Assembly: GCA_043806315.1 (NCBI GenBank)
Contig: JAZDHF010000072.1
Span: forward strand, 1-41,227
DNA from: SBAX01 sp043806315
GTDB taxonomy: Bacteria; Planctomycetota; Phycisphaerae; UBA1845
Length of the DNA stretch: 41,227 bases
Direction of reading: 5' to 3'
The notes beneath the pieces are model-generated. The model was not told where the DNA came from. It did no database searches and saw only the letters and a list, made by a program, of their open reading frames with translations. The position numbers and the translations under genes were made by a program. This document shows, in pieces, positions 24,601 through 32,102 of this stretch. How positions within the stretch are numbered: position 1 is the first letter of the stretch; every line of letters begins with the position of its first letter.

Positions 24601-25116
24601 GTAGGCAATGCTCAGCCCGTCCGGTGACAGGGCCGTAAGCCCCGCGCAGTCCACGTTTAGTCGTTCCTCCATGCCGCCCTCCAAGGGCACTCGGTAGATC
24701 TCTTCGCATCGCCGAGGGTACTCGCGGTCGGATCGGAACAGGACGTGCTTGCCGTCTGGGAACCAGTCCAGGACCCGGTCGCTCGCCGGATGAAAGGTAA
24801 GACGCCGCGGAATGCCACCCGTCGCGGGAATGGCGTAAACGTCCGTGCCGCCGTCGTATTCGCCGGTAAACGCAATCCATGCGCCGTCGGGTGAGAACTT
24901 GGGAAACGCCTCCATGCCATCGTCCCGCGTGAGGCGCTCCGCCGCTCCGCCGGAGGACGGCACGATCCACAAGTCTCCTTCGTACACGAAAACGATGCGC
25001 TCCTCGTGCACGTCGGCCTGCCGCATCAAATGCGATTGGCCATGCGCCGACGATCCAAACAACACCACGGCGCCGAGAGCAGCGCCTACTCGACCGGTTC
25101 TCGAACTTCGGGGCAT
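21661..25116 (-). CDS. Tricorn-like S41-family protease, secreted
   Basis: From ATG 25116 (GAGG six bases upstream) it has 1151 residues. A signal peptide (GAALGAVVLFGSSAHGQS) is followed by N-terminal beta-propeller repeats with WSPDGRWVAF, WSPDSQWVAY and FDPKGKYLYF blades. An insert of about 60 charged residues (near 540-600) comes next, then a helical core domain, a PDZ-like region (IRVGDYLIAIDGVEV) and the serine protease part with the nucleophile in NENTGSSGELFSEAV. The layout matches tricorn proteases, which degrade peptides released by larger proteases. Export to the periplasm is inferred from the signal peptide. A longer frame extends 70 codons upstream without motif support. Confidence 0.93.
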   Translation of the reverse strand: MPRSSRTGRVGAALGAVVLFGSSAHGQSHLMRQADVHEERIVFVYEGDLWIVPSSGGAAERLTRDDGMEAFPKFSPDGAWIAFTGEYDGGTDVYAIPATGGIPRRLTFHPASDRVLDWFPDGKHVLFRSDREYPRRCEEIYRVPLEGGMEERLNVDCAGLTALSPDGLSIAYNRTSQEGATWKRYQGGTQQDIWMGRLDKADYRRITDWPGNDNFPMWQGDAIFFTSDRENGTLNLFRYDVAKQKTTALTKYTDYDVKFPSIGPGRIVYQYAESLHLLDLASGKSKAVPVTLDSDRTPTRAEWVKIQAKAGAFGLSPKGKRMLLSVRGEVLNLPVEDGEPINLTHTSDTRQKNATWSPDGRWVAFLSDRSGEEELYLVDQRGEQPWRAVTSGNQGFRLQPVWSPDSRWLMFGDKAMRLSLADAESGAITQIDQGEYDDGWGRWGIQDYVWSPDSQWVAYTKLQESLNEAIFLYSLREKKSYRVTDGMTEDWSPSFDPKGKYLYFLSHRTFKPVMGFVEQSYVFLDMARPYLVVLKDGEPSPFAPKDSSEELSGEESKPEDIPKGPGGAGSDAKKENASEARESTDRPEAMTPPERSKKTDSEESANGEKKADGDKGKPESVKATVIDVEGIARRVVAVEGVPAGNYFRLEATSKGIYYLKKNENEFEKYQTVTDDTEGELDLYHYDLEKKEPHKVMSGIANYHQSADGKKLVYRAGRRYGVVDVGKDAKVGDGEIKMDGVRILVDRSKEYLQIFNEAWRVQRDWFYDPNLHGVDWKSTGAKYRQYVSECGNRHDLNYLIGEMIGELNAGHTYVSGGDTPEEPERIAVGLLGIRVEPVPGEAYYRIRHIYPGTPGVEDERSPLMEPGCPIRVGDYLIAIDGVEVPVGANLYEFLVNKRNKTVTLTYNTQPVKEGAKKYRAKTIGGEGALQYREWVDRNRALVDKASKGLIGYAHIPDMMAPGLVEFGKVFFAHHYKKGFIIDVRYNSGGFTADMLIDRLERRVWSLTKPREGKPINVPERTFYGHWVVLINENTGSSGELFSEAVKRMGLAPLIGVRTWGGSVGIEPHQLLMDGGTCTPPQFGAYGLDRTWPIEGHGVDPDIEVENLPGDVLQGRDAQLETGIQNILQRLRDDPKDLPPPPAYPDKRKKVKP

Positions 25117-25602
25117 GAAACACCTCACAACACAAACCCTAAACCATCGCCAAGAGTCGTTCGCGCTCGTACCCCCGGGCCGCGGCCGTCGCGCGAAGCC
25201 GCACCTGCTGACAGCCAAGTCGGCAATCGGTGTCGTGGCATCGCCAGCGCGACACCGCGAGTCCATGCCGCCCGCGCCGCGCGGGCCAGATGTAAGCGAA
25301 AAGTCTCTTCGCCGCAATCCGGACACGACTTCTTTCCCCCCGCTCGTACTAAGCGCTTCACGCTACCTCGTGGGAGGAATCACGACCACCTCTTCTGCCT
25401 GCGATTTTTCTCCCGAGGCAGCGGAAACTCTATTCCGCGACGCTCCGTGCGTGGACAGAACTCGGCCCGGCCGTCCCGTCGCGTTCAATGTAAGGGCGAG
25501 GCACGCCGCGGTTTGCCTCGCTCCTGGCTTCGCCGTACGGTGAGAACCTGAGACGTAGGCTTGGAGGTGAGTCGAGACGCGGCAACGGACGCCGGTCGCG
25601 AT
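25117..25602. other. Intergenic stretch of nearly 500 bp, no gene seen
   Basis: Long GC-driven frames exist on both strands, but none has a ribosome site or recognisable protein pattern. It separates the tricorn gene from a truncated plus-strand gene, so some of it may be what remains of a lost 5' half. Confidence 0.4.
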
Positions 25603-25623
25603 GTCACGCGGTTGCCGCGTGAC
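25603..25623. repeat. Perfect 9-bp hairpin at the truncation point of the next gene
   Basis: GTCACGCGG-TTG-CCGCGTGAC is a perfect stem with a three-base loop and no T-run. It sits at the TGA that closes the upstream frame of the GT-C-like remnant, close to where the protein similarity begins. Confidence 0.6.
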
Positions 25624-26825
25624 GCCGACCCGGTCCGAGTCACAATTCGTGGCCCGCACCGGACGAGTGTGAGATCCGCTACGCCGAGGCCGCATTTGCG
25701 CTTGGTTTTGCAGGGTTCGTCGCATTCCAGCTCCGCGAAGACCGCCGATTCTGGCGCTCGGCCCTTGCCGGCATCGTCGGCGCGGCCTTCCCCGTGATCG
25801 CCCTCGCGGTACGCAACGACCTTGCCTTCGGCGCCTTTTGGCGCACCGGCTACGCCATGACTGGCGAACAAACCGGCTTTGGCCTGGGTTTCTTTCTTGA
25901 ACATGCGCCCAGCTACCTGGAACGGCTGTTGAGCGAAGGCGCCGGCCCGCTGTTCGGGTTGGCGGTGGTCGGGATTGCCGTTCTGTGCGCGCGGAGGGAG
26001 ACTCGCGCGCACGGCACATTCCTGGCGGCGCTGATCATTCCGACCACATTGCTGTACATGTCCTACTATTTCCCGGCCGACCGGGCAGCGATGCGCTTCC
26101 TTGTGCCGACTCTCTTCATTTACCCCATCGCCGGCGTTTGGATGCTGCGCCTCCTTCACGGCTCCTTTCCCAGGGCCGCCACCATCGGCGCGGTCGCCCT
26201 TCTGGCGATCACGGTCGCATGGGGTCTGCCGCTATCGGCAAGATCCTTGCAGTCCCTCAAGGACACGGATTCGGCCTTGACTCAGGTTACGCGCGCGATT
26301 CAAGCCCAGGTACCGCGCGACAGCGTGGTCATTGCCGATGCTGCCGTGCAGCAGAACCTCGATTACTTCGGACAATGGCGCCTGGCCGACCTCTCCTTCG
26401 TTCTCGGGTTGGCAGAGCCCAGGCCCGCACCGGCGGCGTCGGGACCTACCCCGCGCCAGGCAACCGAGCGTCCCTACCGTCAACTCGACGCCTCGAAGCG
26501 CATGGAGGCGTTCCGGGAGGATGTTTGGAACTGGGCCGGCGACGATCACCGGGTGTTTTTCGCGATCACCGAGGAGCAGCTGGATCGAGTCAAAGAGCGG
26601 CTCAGCGGGCCGGATCGGCTTCTGGAGATTGGCGCGGTTGACCTACCTCTCAAGGAAGATCAGACACCAAGAGGCTTTCCGCGAGGTGGAGATGGACCCC
26701 GTGGACCGGGGCCGCGTGGCCGACCGCGAGGCATGGGACCTGCTGGCGGCCCGGGGCCGCCGGATCCCGGTATGTTGTTGAGTGGGGGGCGGCTGATGGT
26801 GTTGGAGTGGACCCGAGGCAGTTGA
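25623..26825 (+). pseudogene. GT-C-like integral membrane protein, 5'-truncated
   Basis: The open frame begins right after an in-frame TGA at 25620. Protein-like sequence starts near 25671 (EIRYAEAAFALGFAGFVAFQ, then LAGIVGAAFPVIALAVRND), already inside membrane helices. The first possible start is GTG 25794. Further helices (LFGLAVVGIAVLCA, FLAALIIPTTLLYMSYYF) and a luminal-type C-terminal domain with VPRDSVVIADAAVQQNLDYF recall dolichol-phosphate-type glycosyltransferases. That family has its catalytic loop at the missing N-terminus, so the remnant is unlikely to work. A Pro/Gly-rich tail (GGDGPRGPGPRGRPRG) precedes the stop. Confidence 0.65.
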
Positions 26826-26912
26826 GCGATCGCGGCGGCTCCCATCGCCACGGCGACGTTCCTTTCGTCCGGGCGGTATGGAGTGAGCAGTTGTCGTGTC
26901 GGAGGAGACCTG

Positions 26913-27356
26913 ATGGCCTCGATAGAAGATTTGGAATTGCTGCGGGCGGCGATGGCTGTGGCGCTCGCCGACGGCGATCTGCGACGATCCGAGATGGGTG
27001 TGATCAAGGGACTCGCCGCCCGCACGGGTGTCGGCCGGGTCAGCTTTGACGCCATGCTCGGTGCCGCCGAGAGCGATCCCTCGTTTGCCGACAAGATCCT
27101 CATTCACTCGCCGGACAAAGCGCGCCAGGCCGTGGAGATCCTGGTGGCGGAGGCGGGTCTGGACGGCGAGATCAGTCCGCCGGAGCGGGCGGTAATCCAG
27201 CGCATCGCGCGGCAACTCAAGATCACGGATCAGGAGCTTGGAGAACTCTACGAAGCCGGCGTGCGCCGTGCGGATGCACTGCGAAAGCATCGCGCGACGC
27301 CGAAGCCTTCAGAGGGACTCGACCACGGCCCGCCGGGTGGAAACCCTCACGCGTAG
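26913..27356 (+). CDS. TerB-like (tellurite-resistance fold) protein
   Basis: A 147-residue all-helical acidic protein. Two related helical halves each hold an Asp-containing turn (AVALADGDLRRSEMGVIKGL and AEAGLDGEISPPERAVIQRI), the metal-binding signature of the TerB fold. Such proteins are found in stress- and membrane-associated complexes, but the exact job of this one is unknown. GGAGGAGACCTG just before ATG 26913 is a strong ribosome site and decides the start over a reading ten codons longer. It follows the GT-C remnant by 87 bases. Confidence 0.8.
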   Translation: MASIEDLELLRAAMAVALADGDLRRSEMGVIKGLAARTGVGRVSFDAMLGAAESDPSFADKILIHSPDKARQAVEILVAEAGLDGEISPPERAVIQRIARQLKITDQELGELYEAGVRRADALRKHRATPKPSEGLDHGPPGGNPHA

Positions 27357-27373
27357 ACGAATCCGATTTTCGG

Positions 27374-27913
27374 CTACCTCGCCAGACCGTACTGCCCGTA
27401 GCCGACTTTCTTGACTTTCTTCAGTTCGGGTAGTGCGTTGGTCACGGCCTTGGTGAGATCCTTCGCCTTCGTGCGGTAGCCGGCGCGCCGGACTCTGAGC
27501 CCGATCTCACGCGGGCCGAGGGGTTGCGCCGCCTCGGAAAGAACCCGGACGATAAAGGTCTTCAAAGAGCCCGGACGATGGGGCTCAACAGCGGATGATT
27601 GGCGGCTAGATGAGCCCGCCTTCCGATCGCCCGTTATCGCTTGCATGGCGGCGGCGACCGCCCGCACTCGGTTCGTCAGCGCCTCCCACTGGGCTTGAAC
27701 CTCGTGCAAGTAGGCTTCCATCGTTGTTAGCAGGCGCCCCCTGGCGTCGTTGGACTGCGGCACGGTTCTTTTTACCCTTCTGCGACGGAGTCTGCGTCCT
27801 CGAGTTCCGCCGGCCTTACCCCGACCATGACTGCCGCTCATGTGCCGCGCCAGGTGCATGGCCATGGAGAAGCTTCGTTTGCAGACACGGCAACGGAATC
27901 TCTTCCTGGGCAT
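27374..27913 (-). CDS. C2H2 zinc-finger protein with C-terminal winged helix
   Basis: A 179-residue basic protein. Residues 7-27 are a classical C-X2-C-X12-H-X4-H finger (CRVCKRSFSMAMHLARHMSG then SH). A stretch rich in Arg, Gly and Lys resembling an AT hook follows (GKAGGTRGRRLRRRRVKR). A coiled helix (TTMEAYLHEVQAQWEAL) leads to a winged-helix domain of the HARE-HTH type (LKTFIVRVLSEAAQPLGPRE, then KKVGYGQYGLA). It probably binds DNA as a nucleoid-like regulator. AAAGGA about six bases before ATG 27913 supports the start. Similar small zinc-finger proteins are frequent in planctomycetes (from memory, unverified). Confidence 0.8.
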   Translation of the reverse strand: MPRKRFRCRVCKRSFSMAMHLARHMSGSHGRGKAGGTRGRRLRRRRVKRTVPQSNDARGRLLTTMEAYLHEVQAQWEALTNRVRAVAAAMQAITGDRKAGSSSRQSSAVEPHRPGSLKTFIVRVLSEAAQPLGPREIGLRVRRAGYRTKAKDLTKAVTNALPELKKVKKVGYGQYGLAR

Positions 27914-28064
27914 AGTGTGTCCTTTCAATGGGTAAGCTGGACCAGTTCAGGACGGAAACCCTATAGCGCGACGAATCGGACGGCAAGCACGCTGGCCGCA
28001 TTGCTGGAATGACACTCTCGAGGAATGAAACTCTGTCCAAGCCATCCGATCAGAACCGGGCCCC

Positions 28065-28703
28065 CTACTGTCGTGGACGGGCGCAGGCCTCAGGAGGCAC
28101 GATCTTTTTCAGAGCCTCGAAGAGGAGATGGGTCAGGAACGCATCGTCCCCCGCTCGATGGAGTTGAGCTGTGGCCGTTTGAATGCCAAGGAACTGAAGG
28201 CAGGTGGCGAGGGAGAACTTCAGTCCGGGCGCGCGGGTCTCAAGCACGCGGTCGGCATATTTCTTGAAAATCTCGTCCGGCCTTCGTTCCATCTTAAGCT
28301 TCCAGCCCTTGTAGAGCGCCGCCGTGTCAACGAAATGCCCGAACTCCGGCACGGGCATGCCCAGGCGCCGACACTCGGCGATTAGAAACAGGACGTCGAA
28401 CCGATGAATGTTGTGTCCCACGCACGTGGTAGCGGTGGAAAGCACCCAGAGCAGGCGCGCCAGACTCTCGTGCGGCGGAATACCGCGCGCACGAATGTCG
28501 GCTGTGGTGATCCCGTGGACCATTCTCGCCTCGGGTGGAACCTCGACCTCCTGGTTCACTAGCCAGCCCGATCGCTCCGTCACGACACCGTCGCATACCT
28601 TGCAGGATCCTACCTGGATGATGCGGTCAGTCCGTGGATTTAGGCCGGTGGTCTCAACATCAAAGACCAGGTAGGAGTCTGTAGGAGGCATGAGCAAGAT
28701 CAT
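28065..28703 (-). CDS. DnaQ-like DEDDh 3'-5' exonuclease
   Basis: About 212 residues from ATG 28703; a second ATG lies at 28691. Exo I is VFDVETTGLNP, Exo II is VGHNIHRFDVLFL and Exo III is LHRAGDDAFLTHLL, giving the catalytic D, E, D, D and H. It is close to the proofreading subunit of DNA polymerase III but stands alone, so it more likely trims DNA or RNA ends in repair. No ribosome site is clear at any candidate start. It lies on the minus strand, upstream of the zinc-finger gene. Confidence 0.88.
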   Translation of the reverse strand: MILLMPPTDSYLVFDVETTGLNPRTDRIIQVGSCKVCDGVVTERSGWLVNQEVEVPPEARMVHGITTADIRARGIPPHESLARLLWVLSTATTCVGHNIHRFDVLFLIAECRRLGMPVPEFGHFVDTAALYKGWKLKMERRPDEIFKKYADRVLETRAPGLKFSLATCLQFLGIQTATAQLHRAGDDAFLTHLLFEALKKIVPPEACARPRQ

Positions 28704-28762
28704 AGGCGAGGCTCTGGTCGGTCGACCAGCCTCATGATTCGGAGTCTGTGACGTCAAATCCA

Positions 28763-29023
28763 TCAACGCGCTCTGCAATCAGCTGGGCGTGGATACACGC
28801 GACCACTGGAATAACCGTGTTGCGCTTCCCACCACACGAGGCCTGTTGAGAGCGCCACGCCGACCGCCAGAGAGGCGACGGCGGCGGAGCGCTTGTTGAA
28901 CTTGTCGCTCAACGCAGCAAAACAGAGGGCGGTGAAGAAGGCGACGGCCAGCACGAAGTCAGGAAAAAATTCATGGAGAAGCGTCCCTCTCGCCAGCTCC
29001 ACCGCCTCGCCCGCACGGTCCAT
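28763..29023 (-). CDS. Small two-helix membrane protein, 3' end possibly altered
   Basis: From ATG 29023 it has 86 residues: an N-terminal amphipathic part (DRAGEAVELARGTLLHEFFP), one membrane helix (DFVLAVAFFTALCFAALSD), a basic turn (KFNKRSAA) and a second helix (VASLAVGVALSTGLVWW). The last 20 residues look unrelated and the gene runs close to the exonuclease gene, so its 3' end may be truncated. No Shine-Dalgarno precedes the ATG; instead a TATTTATATG box is centred 26 bases upstream. No family is recognised with confidence. Confidence 0.5.
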   Translation of the reverse strand: MDRAGEAVELARGTLLHEFFPDFVLAVAFFTALCFAALSDKFNKRSAAVASLAVGVALSTGLVWWEAQHGYSSGRVYPRPADCRAR

Positions 29024-29043
29024 GAAGGGAGGTGGGGGACGCA

Positions 29044-29053
29044 CATATAAATA
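29044..29053 (-). promoter_or_regulatory. AT-rich TATTTATATG box upstream of the small membrane-protein gene
   Basis: This decamer is centred 26 bases before the ATG at 29023. It could be a bacterial -10 region with a very short leader. The spacing also equals that of archaeal TATA boxes on leaderless mRNAs, which may be coincidence. Confidence 0.35.
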
Positions 29054-29242
29054 GGTAATGGTTTTTGGAAAAAAATGGCCACACTCGTGGCAACGCCCAC
29101 TGCGGGGTGCTCGGTCAACGCATCCGTGGGGTGGGATTCCTCGGAGCCGAAGGTGGGGGTTTACGCGTGGGGCGGAGTTTTCGCGTCCACTGGAGTTTTC
29201 AGTTTACTCGCGGGCCGCACCAGGTTGCACGGTCTTGTAGGC

Positions 29243-29836
29243 TCATCGCGCCGCCCAGTCCGTCAGCTTCCTCACTGGCCGCTTGGCCAAGCTAAACCTC
29301 GAACAAATCACATCATACAAGCGCCCTTCAAGCTCCTCGGGCAGGGGGACGCTCATCTCCCGGGAGCGGCCAAAGCGGCCCCGTGAGACGACCGTAATCC
29401 GCAGCATCAGCTCCTCCAGGGAGATGCCCTTCTGATATCGCTTCGACGCGTTCAGCAGGCAGGCAAGATCGTTCAGGGCTCGAAAGCACGGCCGGGGCGT
29501 CACCAGGTCGAGATGGACGTGCTGCATGGGGATTCTCCGTTTCCGGCAGAGTTCCGCCAACAGGTTGAGGAAGAACATCATGGTCAGGGTCTTTCCGGTT
29601 CCAGTCTTGCCCCAAAGGGCCAGATGCGCCGGATGGTCGTTGCGGAGCACCGGCCCGAAATGGGCGCTGATCTCCCGAAGCTCTCGGTCGCGAACGTTGC
29701 CGTTGAAGATCTCCTCCAGGACGGCGAGCTGCTCGGAGCGAATCAACTGTTCGTCATCCAGGAAACGGCGATTACGGACAAGATCCTGTCGGGCGACGTC
29801 TTCGAGTGTTCCGGTTACCTTATCACGTGCTTGCAT
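29243..29836 (-). CDS. Orc1/Cdc6-like AAA+ ATPase, C-terminally truncated
   Basis: A 197-residue protein. Residues about 20-130 read RNRRFLDDEQLIRSEQLAVL, then ISAHFGPVLRNDHPAHLALW and Walker A GKTGTGKTLTMMFFLNLL. This is the order and wording of archaeal/eukaryotic origin-recognition ATPases. LVTPRPCFRALNDLACLLNA follows in the region after Walker A. The frame then changes character (VVSRGRFGRSREMSVPLPEE) before any Walker B, sensor or winged-helix domain. The protein is therefore less than half the usual 400 residues and may be a deletion fusion. Such ATPases are rare in bacteria and mostly carried on mobile DNA. The start at 29836 lies beside CCAGTGGAA-like motifs. Confidence 0.7.
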   Translation of the reverse strand: MQARDKVTGTLEDVARQDLVRNRRFLDDEQLIRSEQLAVLEEIFNGNVRDRELREISAHFGPVLRNDHPAHLALWGKTGTGKTLTMMFFLNLLAELCRKRRIPMQHVHLDLVTPRPCFRALNDLACLLNASKRYQKGISLEELMLRITVVSRGRFGRSREMSVPLPEELEGRLYDVICSRFSLAKRPVRKLTDWAAR

Positions 29837-30352
29837 AGTTCCACTGGCAGCTTACTGGCACACGCTCCATAAGATGAAGTGGTTAATAAAACTTCCGTTT
29901 CCCAGAGAGACAGTAGTTTGCGAGTGGAACTCGGCCGGAGGGTGTGGGTGATGTGTGTCGCGCCGTTCGGCCATCCCATCATGCTTACGAACCTCCGCTG
30001 GCGGCCGTTTGTATGTTGTCGTCGATCTGAGCATGTTCTCACTGACGAGTGGTAAGCGTTTACCGATCTATTACCCTTCTATATTGAAATAAAAGAAAAA
30101 GTACATATCACTACACATCACACTGGGTTTCCACTCGCATCGTACTCTCTCTCTGGCAGCCCGCGTTGAGACCAGCTGACCTGTGAGCGCCACGGACGGA
30201 CCGCTTCCCGGTCTGGAACCGCGCCGCGAGCGACGTTGGCGCCCTGCACCCACGCGTAAACTCCGCACCCCGTCCGGCGTTTGGCTCATTCAATTGCCGA
30301 AAACGGAAGGTTTTTATATTCCGGTCCCTCCCATGTCCCGCGAGGTGATCAG
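29837..30352. other. Non-coding spacer with AT-rich core and repeated GAGTGG motifs
   Basis: There is no credible gene here. A clearly AT-rich block lies at 30056-30122 (CTATATTGAAATAAAAGAAA and neighbours). CCAGTGGAA occurs on the minus strand at 29847-29839, GCGAGTGGAA on the plus strand at 29920-29929, ACGAGTGGTAA at 30045-30055, and GCGAGTGGAAA on the minus strand at 30138-30128. The last and the second are inverted to each other around the AT-rich block. This looks origin-like but is not proven. A possible promoter (TTGCCG at 30294, TATATT at 30315, spacing 15) precedes the next gene. Confidence 0.4.
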
Positions 30353-30679
30353 ATGGGAAGGCGATACAAGTGCATTTGGTGCGGTTCCGGAGAAACGACG
30401 GGTAAAGGGGTTCGGCGCACAAAAACGAAGGGGAATCGGCGAATCTGCCGCTGCAAGTCTTGTGGCCGAAAGTTCACGCCGAAGTATCAACCTGAAGTCT
30501 CCATGACTTCGGGCCCTGATCAAACAAAATCGTCGGCCATCGAGCCGCAGACGCCTGCGAAGCCTGCGCAACTCGACAATTCAGCCCTGGAACAAGATCC
30601 GGCCAGCGCGCCCGTGGGCAACAAGCCACGGCAAAGAGACGCCGCTCACGGCCTTTCGGAGAATGGACCCAGCGCTTGA
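30353..30679 (+). CDS. Zinc-ribbon protein, first gene of a three-gene operon
   Basis: A 108-residue protein. Residues 5-43 are a CxxC...CxxC zinc ribbon (KCIWCGSGETTGKGVRRTKT, then RRICRCKSCGRKFTPKY), similar to DNA-binding ribbons of transposases and transcription factors. The remainder is polar and probably disordered. The AGGTGATC site four bases before ATG 30353 matches the end of 16S rRNA almost perfectly and decides the start. Its stop overlaps the next start by 17 bases, so it is translated together with the following genes. The job is unknown; DNA binding is inferred from the ribbon. Confidence 0.7.
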   Translation: MGRRYKCIWCGSGETTGKGVRRTKTKGNRRICRCKSCGRKFTPKYQPEVSMTSGPDQTKSSAIEPQTPAKPAQLDNSALEQDPASAPVGNKPRQRDAAHGLSENGPSA

Positions 30680-31171
30680 CCGCTCCGGACTCATCACACG
30701 CACCTTCAAGATGAGTGAGGCGGTCGAGCGGTTCGTCGGCACCGCACGGGCGTTCTTCTATGAAGTCGCGCTGTCGGGCCACAACCCAGCCACATGGTCC
30801 TTCGCGGTACCTACGGAGAGAAAGTTTATCGGGCCTTTCGCATGACCCGCCAGGGCGTGCGCTGGCGCTTCTGGCGTATCTATAATGATATCTACATTTC
30901 TGCCTTCATGGCAATCCTCTCTATCGAACAGACTTTCGGCACACAGCTCCGCGAACACGCGATCCGGATTAGCAAGGAGCGGTATGCGCTGCGGCAGGAG
31001 GCGTTGGGAAGCGAGTTTGAAAGTGCGAGCGCGGTGCGCGGCGAGGATGGGGATTCTCCGAAGCTGCCGGTCTCGGAAAGTGATCAGACGAGGCACCCGC
31101 ATCACGAGCCGCATGAGTCCAACGTGGCCGAAGGTGCTCAGCCTCAGGAACCGCGAGGCGACGGCCGATGA
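30663..31171 (+). pseudogene. Middle operon protein, unknown, frameshifted
   Basis: From ATG 30663 the frame reads ITRTFKMSEAVERFVGTARA, then FFYEVALSGHNPATW, and closes at 30845. The protein resumes one frame over, from about 30797, with LRGTYGEKVYRAFRMTRQGV and WRFWRIYNDIYISAF. It ends RGDGR at 31171, so the full product would have about 169 residues. The span is one base short of an exact codon count, so a one-base loss near 30800 explains it. If read as two genes, the second would start at ATG 30794. The stop overlaps the next start (ATGA). Aromatic-rich, helical, family not recognised. Confidence 0.6.
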
Positions 31172-31584
31172 GTCTATCGACCAAGATCGAGTTCCGGCAT
31201 CGGCGTGTGCGGGAGATCGAAGACATTACGGACATCGTGGCGATGATCTTCCCAGGCAACACGAATCAGCAGCATGCGGCTGCGCGGATACTTCTGTCTC
31301 TCAAGACCTCCGCGGGACCCGTTCGGTCGCTGCGCCCGCTCGAGCAGCAGCACAACATCACCCGCCGAACGCTTGAGCGCACGCGCGCGAAACTCGCCCA
31401 CGTCGGTCTGATCGAGTGCGTGAGTTCATTGAGCAAGCGATCAAACGGCGAGCCGGGATGGCGGCTTTCGGGCCGGATGAGTGCGGCGTTGCGGCTTCTG
31501 GCGGACAAGATTGACGCGTGGAAATCCGACACGAGGCCGGAGCGGATTGAGAAGGATGAAAGGCTGGTGGGGATGCTGGGGTAA
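31168..31584 (+). CDS. Winged-helix DNA-binding protein, last gene of the operon
   Basis: A 138-residue protein. Residues 30-90 form a winged helix: HAAARILLSLKTSAGPVRSL, LEQQHNITRRTLERTRAKLA and HVGLIECVSSLS. A charged helical tail follows (LSGRMSAALRLLADKIDAWK, then RPERIEKDERLVGML). The start ATG overlaps the previous stop (ATGA), so it belongs to the zinc-ribbon operon. Its tail recurs as coding-like fragments at 31938-32057 and 33991-34047. Specific function unknown; a regulator or replication/partition factor of a mobile element is possible. Confidence 0.72.
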   Translation: MSLSTKIEFRHRRVREIEDITDIVAMIFPGNTNQQHAAARILLSLKTSAGPVRSLRPLEQQHNITRRTLERTRAKLAHVGLIECVSSLSKRSNGEPGWRLSGRMSAALRLLADKIDAWKSDTRPERIEKDERLVGMLG

Positions 31585-31650
31585 CAAGAAGTCCTCGAAG
31601 CCGCCTTGGCTTCTTGCATGGGCAGGACCAGAAATGAATCAAGTGCGAGT

Positions 31651-31914
31651 CTACGCCATGCGCGAGGCCATGTATTCCTTAACGGCGTGCATGGCTTCCT
31701 TCAGGCCCAGACCCGTCTGTTTGAGGTGGAGTCCGACGGCTTCCATCTTTCCTCTGCGTTCGGCAGCCAGGGACTTCAACTCGTTCCGAGAGGCGGGCTG
31801 TCCCGAAAGTCTCCTGGAACCCAAGATTAGGCTTGTCCCTTGGCCTCTGGTGAATACGATTGTGTCGATCTTGAGGATGTGACATGTGCCAACGCGTTGA
31901 AAACCGGATTTCTC
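31651..31914 (-). pseudogene. Open frame, possible small-gene remnant
   Basis: The minus frame from 31914 to a TAG at 31651 has 87 codons but no ATG or GTG near its start. It reads ILKIDTIVFTRGQGTSLILG, then RNELKSLAAERRGKMEAVGL and HLKQTGLGLKEAMHAVKEYM. The amphipathic pattern and codon use look protein-like. No family is recognised. It may have lost its 5' end when the tail repeats arose next to it. Confidence 0.3.
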
Positions 31915-31937
31915 TCATCTGCGGGTTCGCGCTAGCG

Positions 31938-32057
31938 CTGACGGGACGGATGATTGCCGCTCTGCGGCTGCTCGCGGACAAGATCGAGGCGTGGACGGAC
32001 GATCGAAGGCCGGAGCGAAGAGAGAAGGATGAGAGGCTGGTGGGAGCGTTGACGTAG
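31938..32057 (+). repeat. Second copy of the winged-helix gene tail
   Basis: It reads LTGRMIAALRLLADKIEAWT, then RPERREKDERLVGALT and stop. This is parallel to the last 40 codons of the gene ending at 31584, with substitutions concentrated at tolerated positions. No start or winged-helix part precedes it. It is a remnant of a duplicated gene. Confidence 0.8.
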
Positions 32058-32102
32058 ACCAGGTAACCGAGTTGTCCCTGCCGAGATCTCAATCCAACGG
32101 CA

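Noticed and set aside
28703..31584. The accessory block as contamination from an archaeal genome
   Set aside because: Flanking genes continue without a break, and the zinc-finger and TerB-like proteins fit a planctomycete. Transfer or a mobile element is enough to explain the Orc1-like gene.
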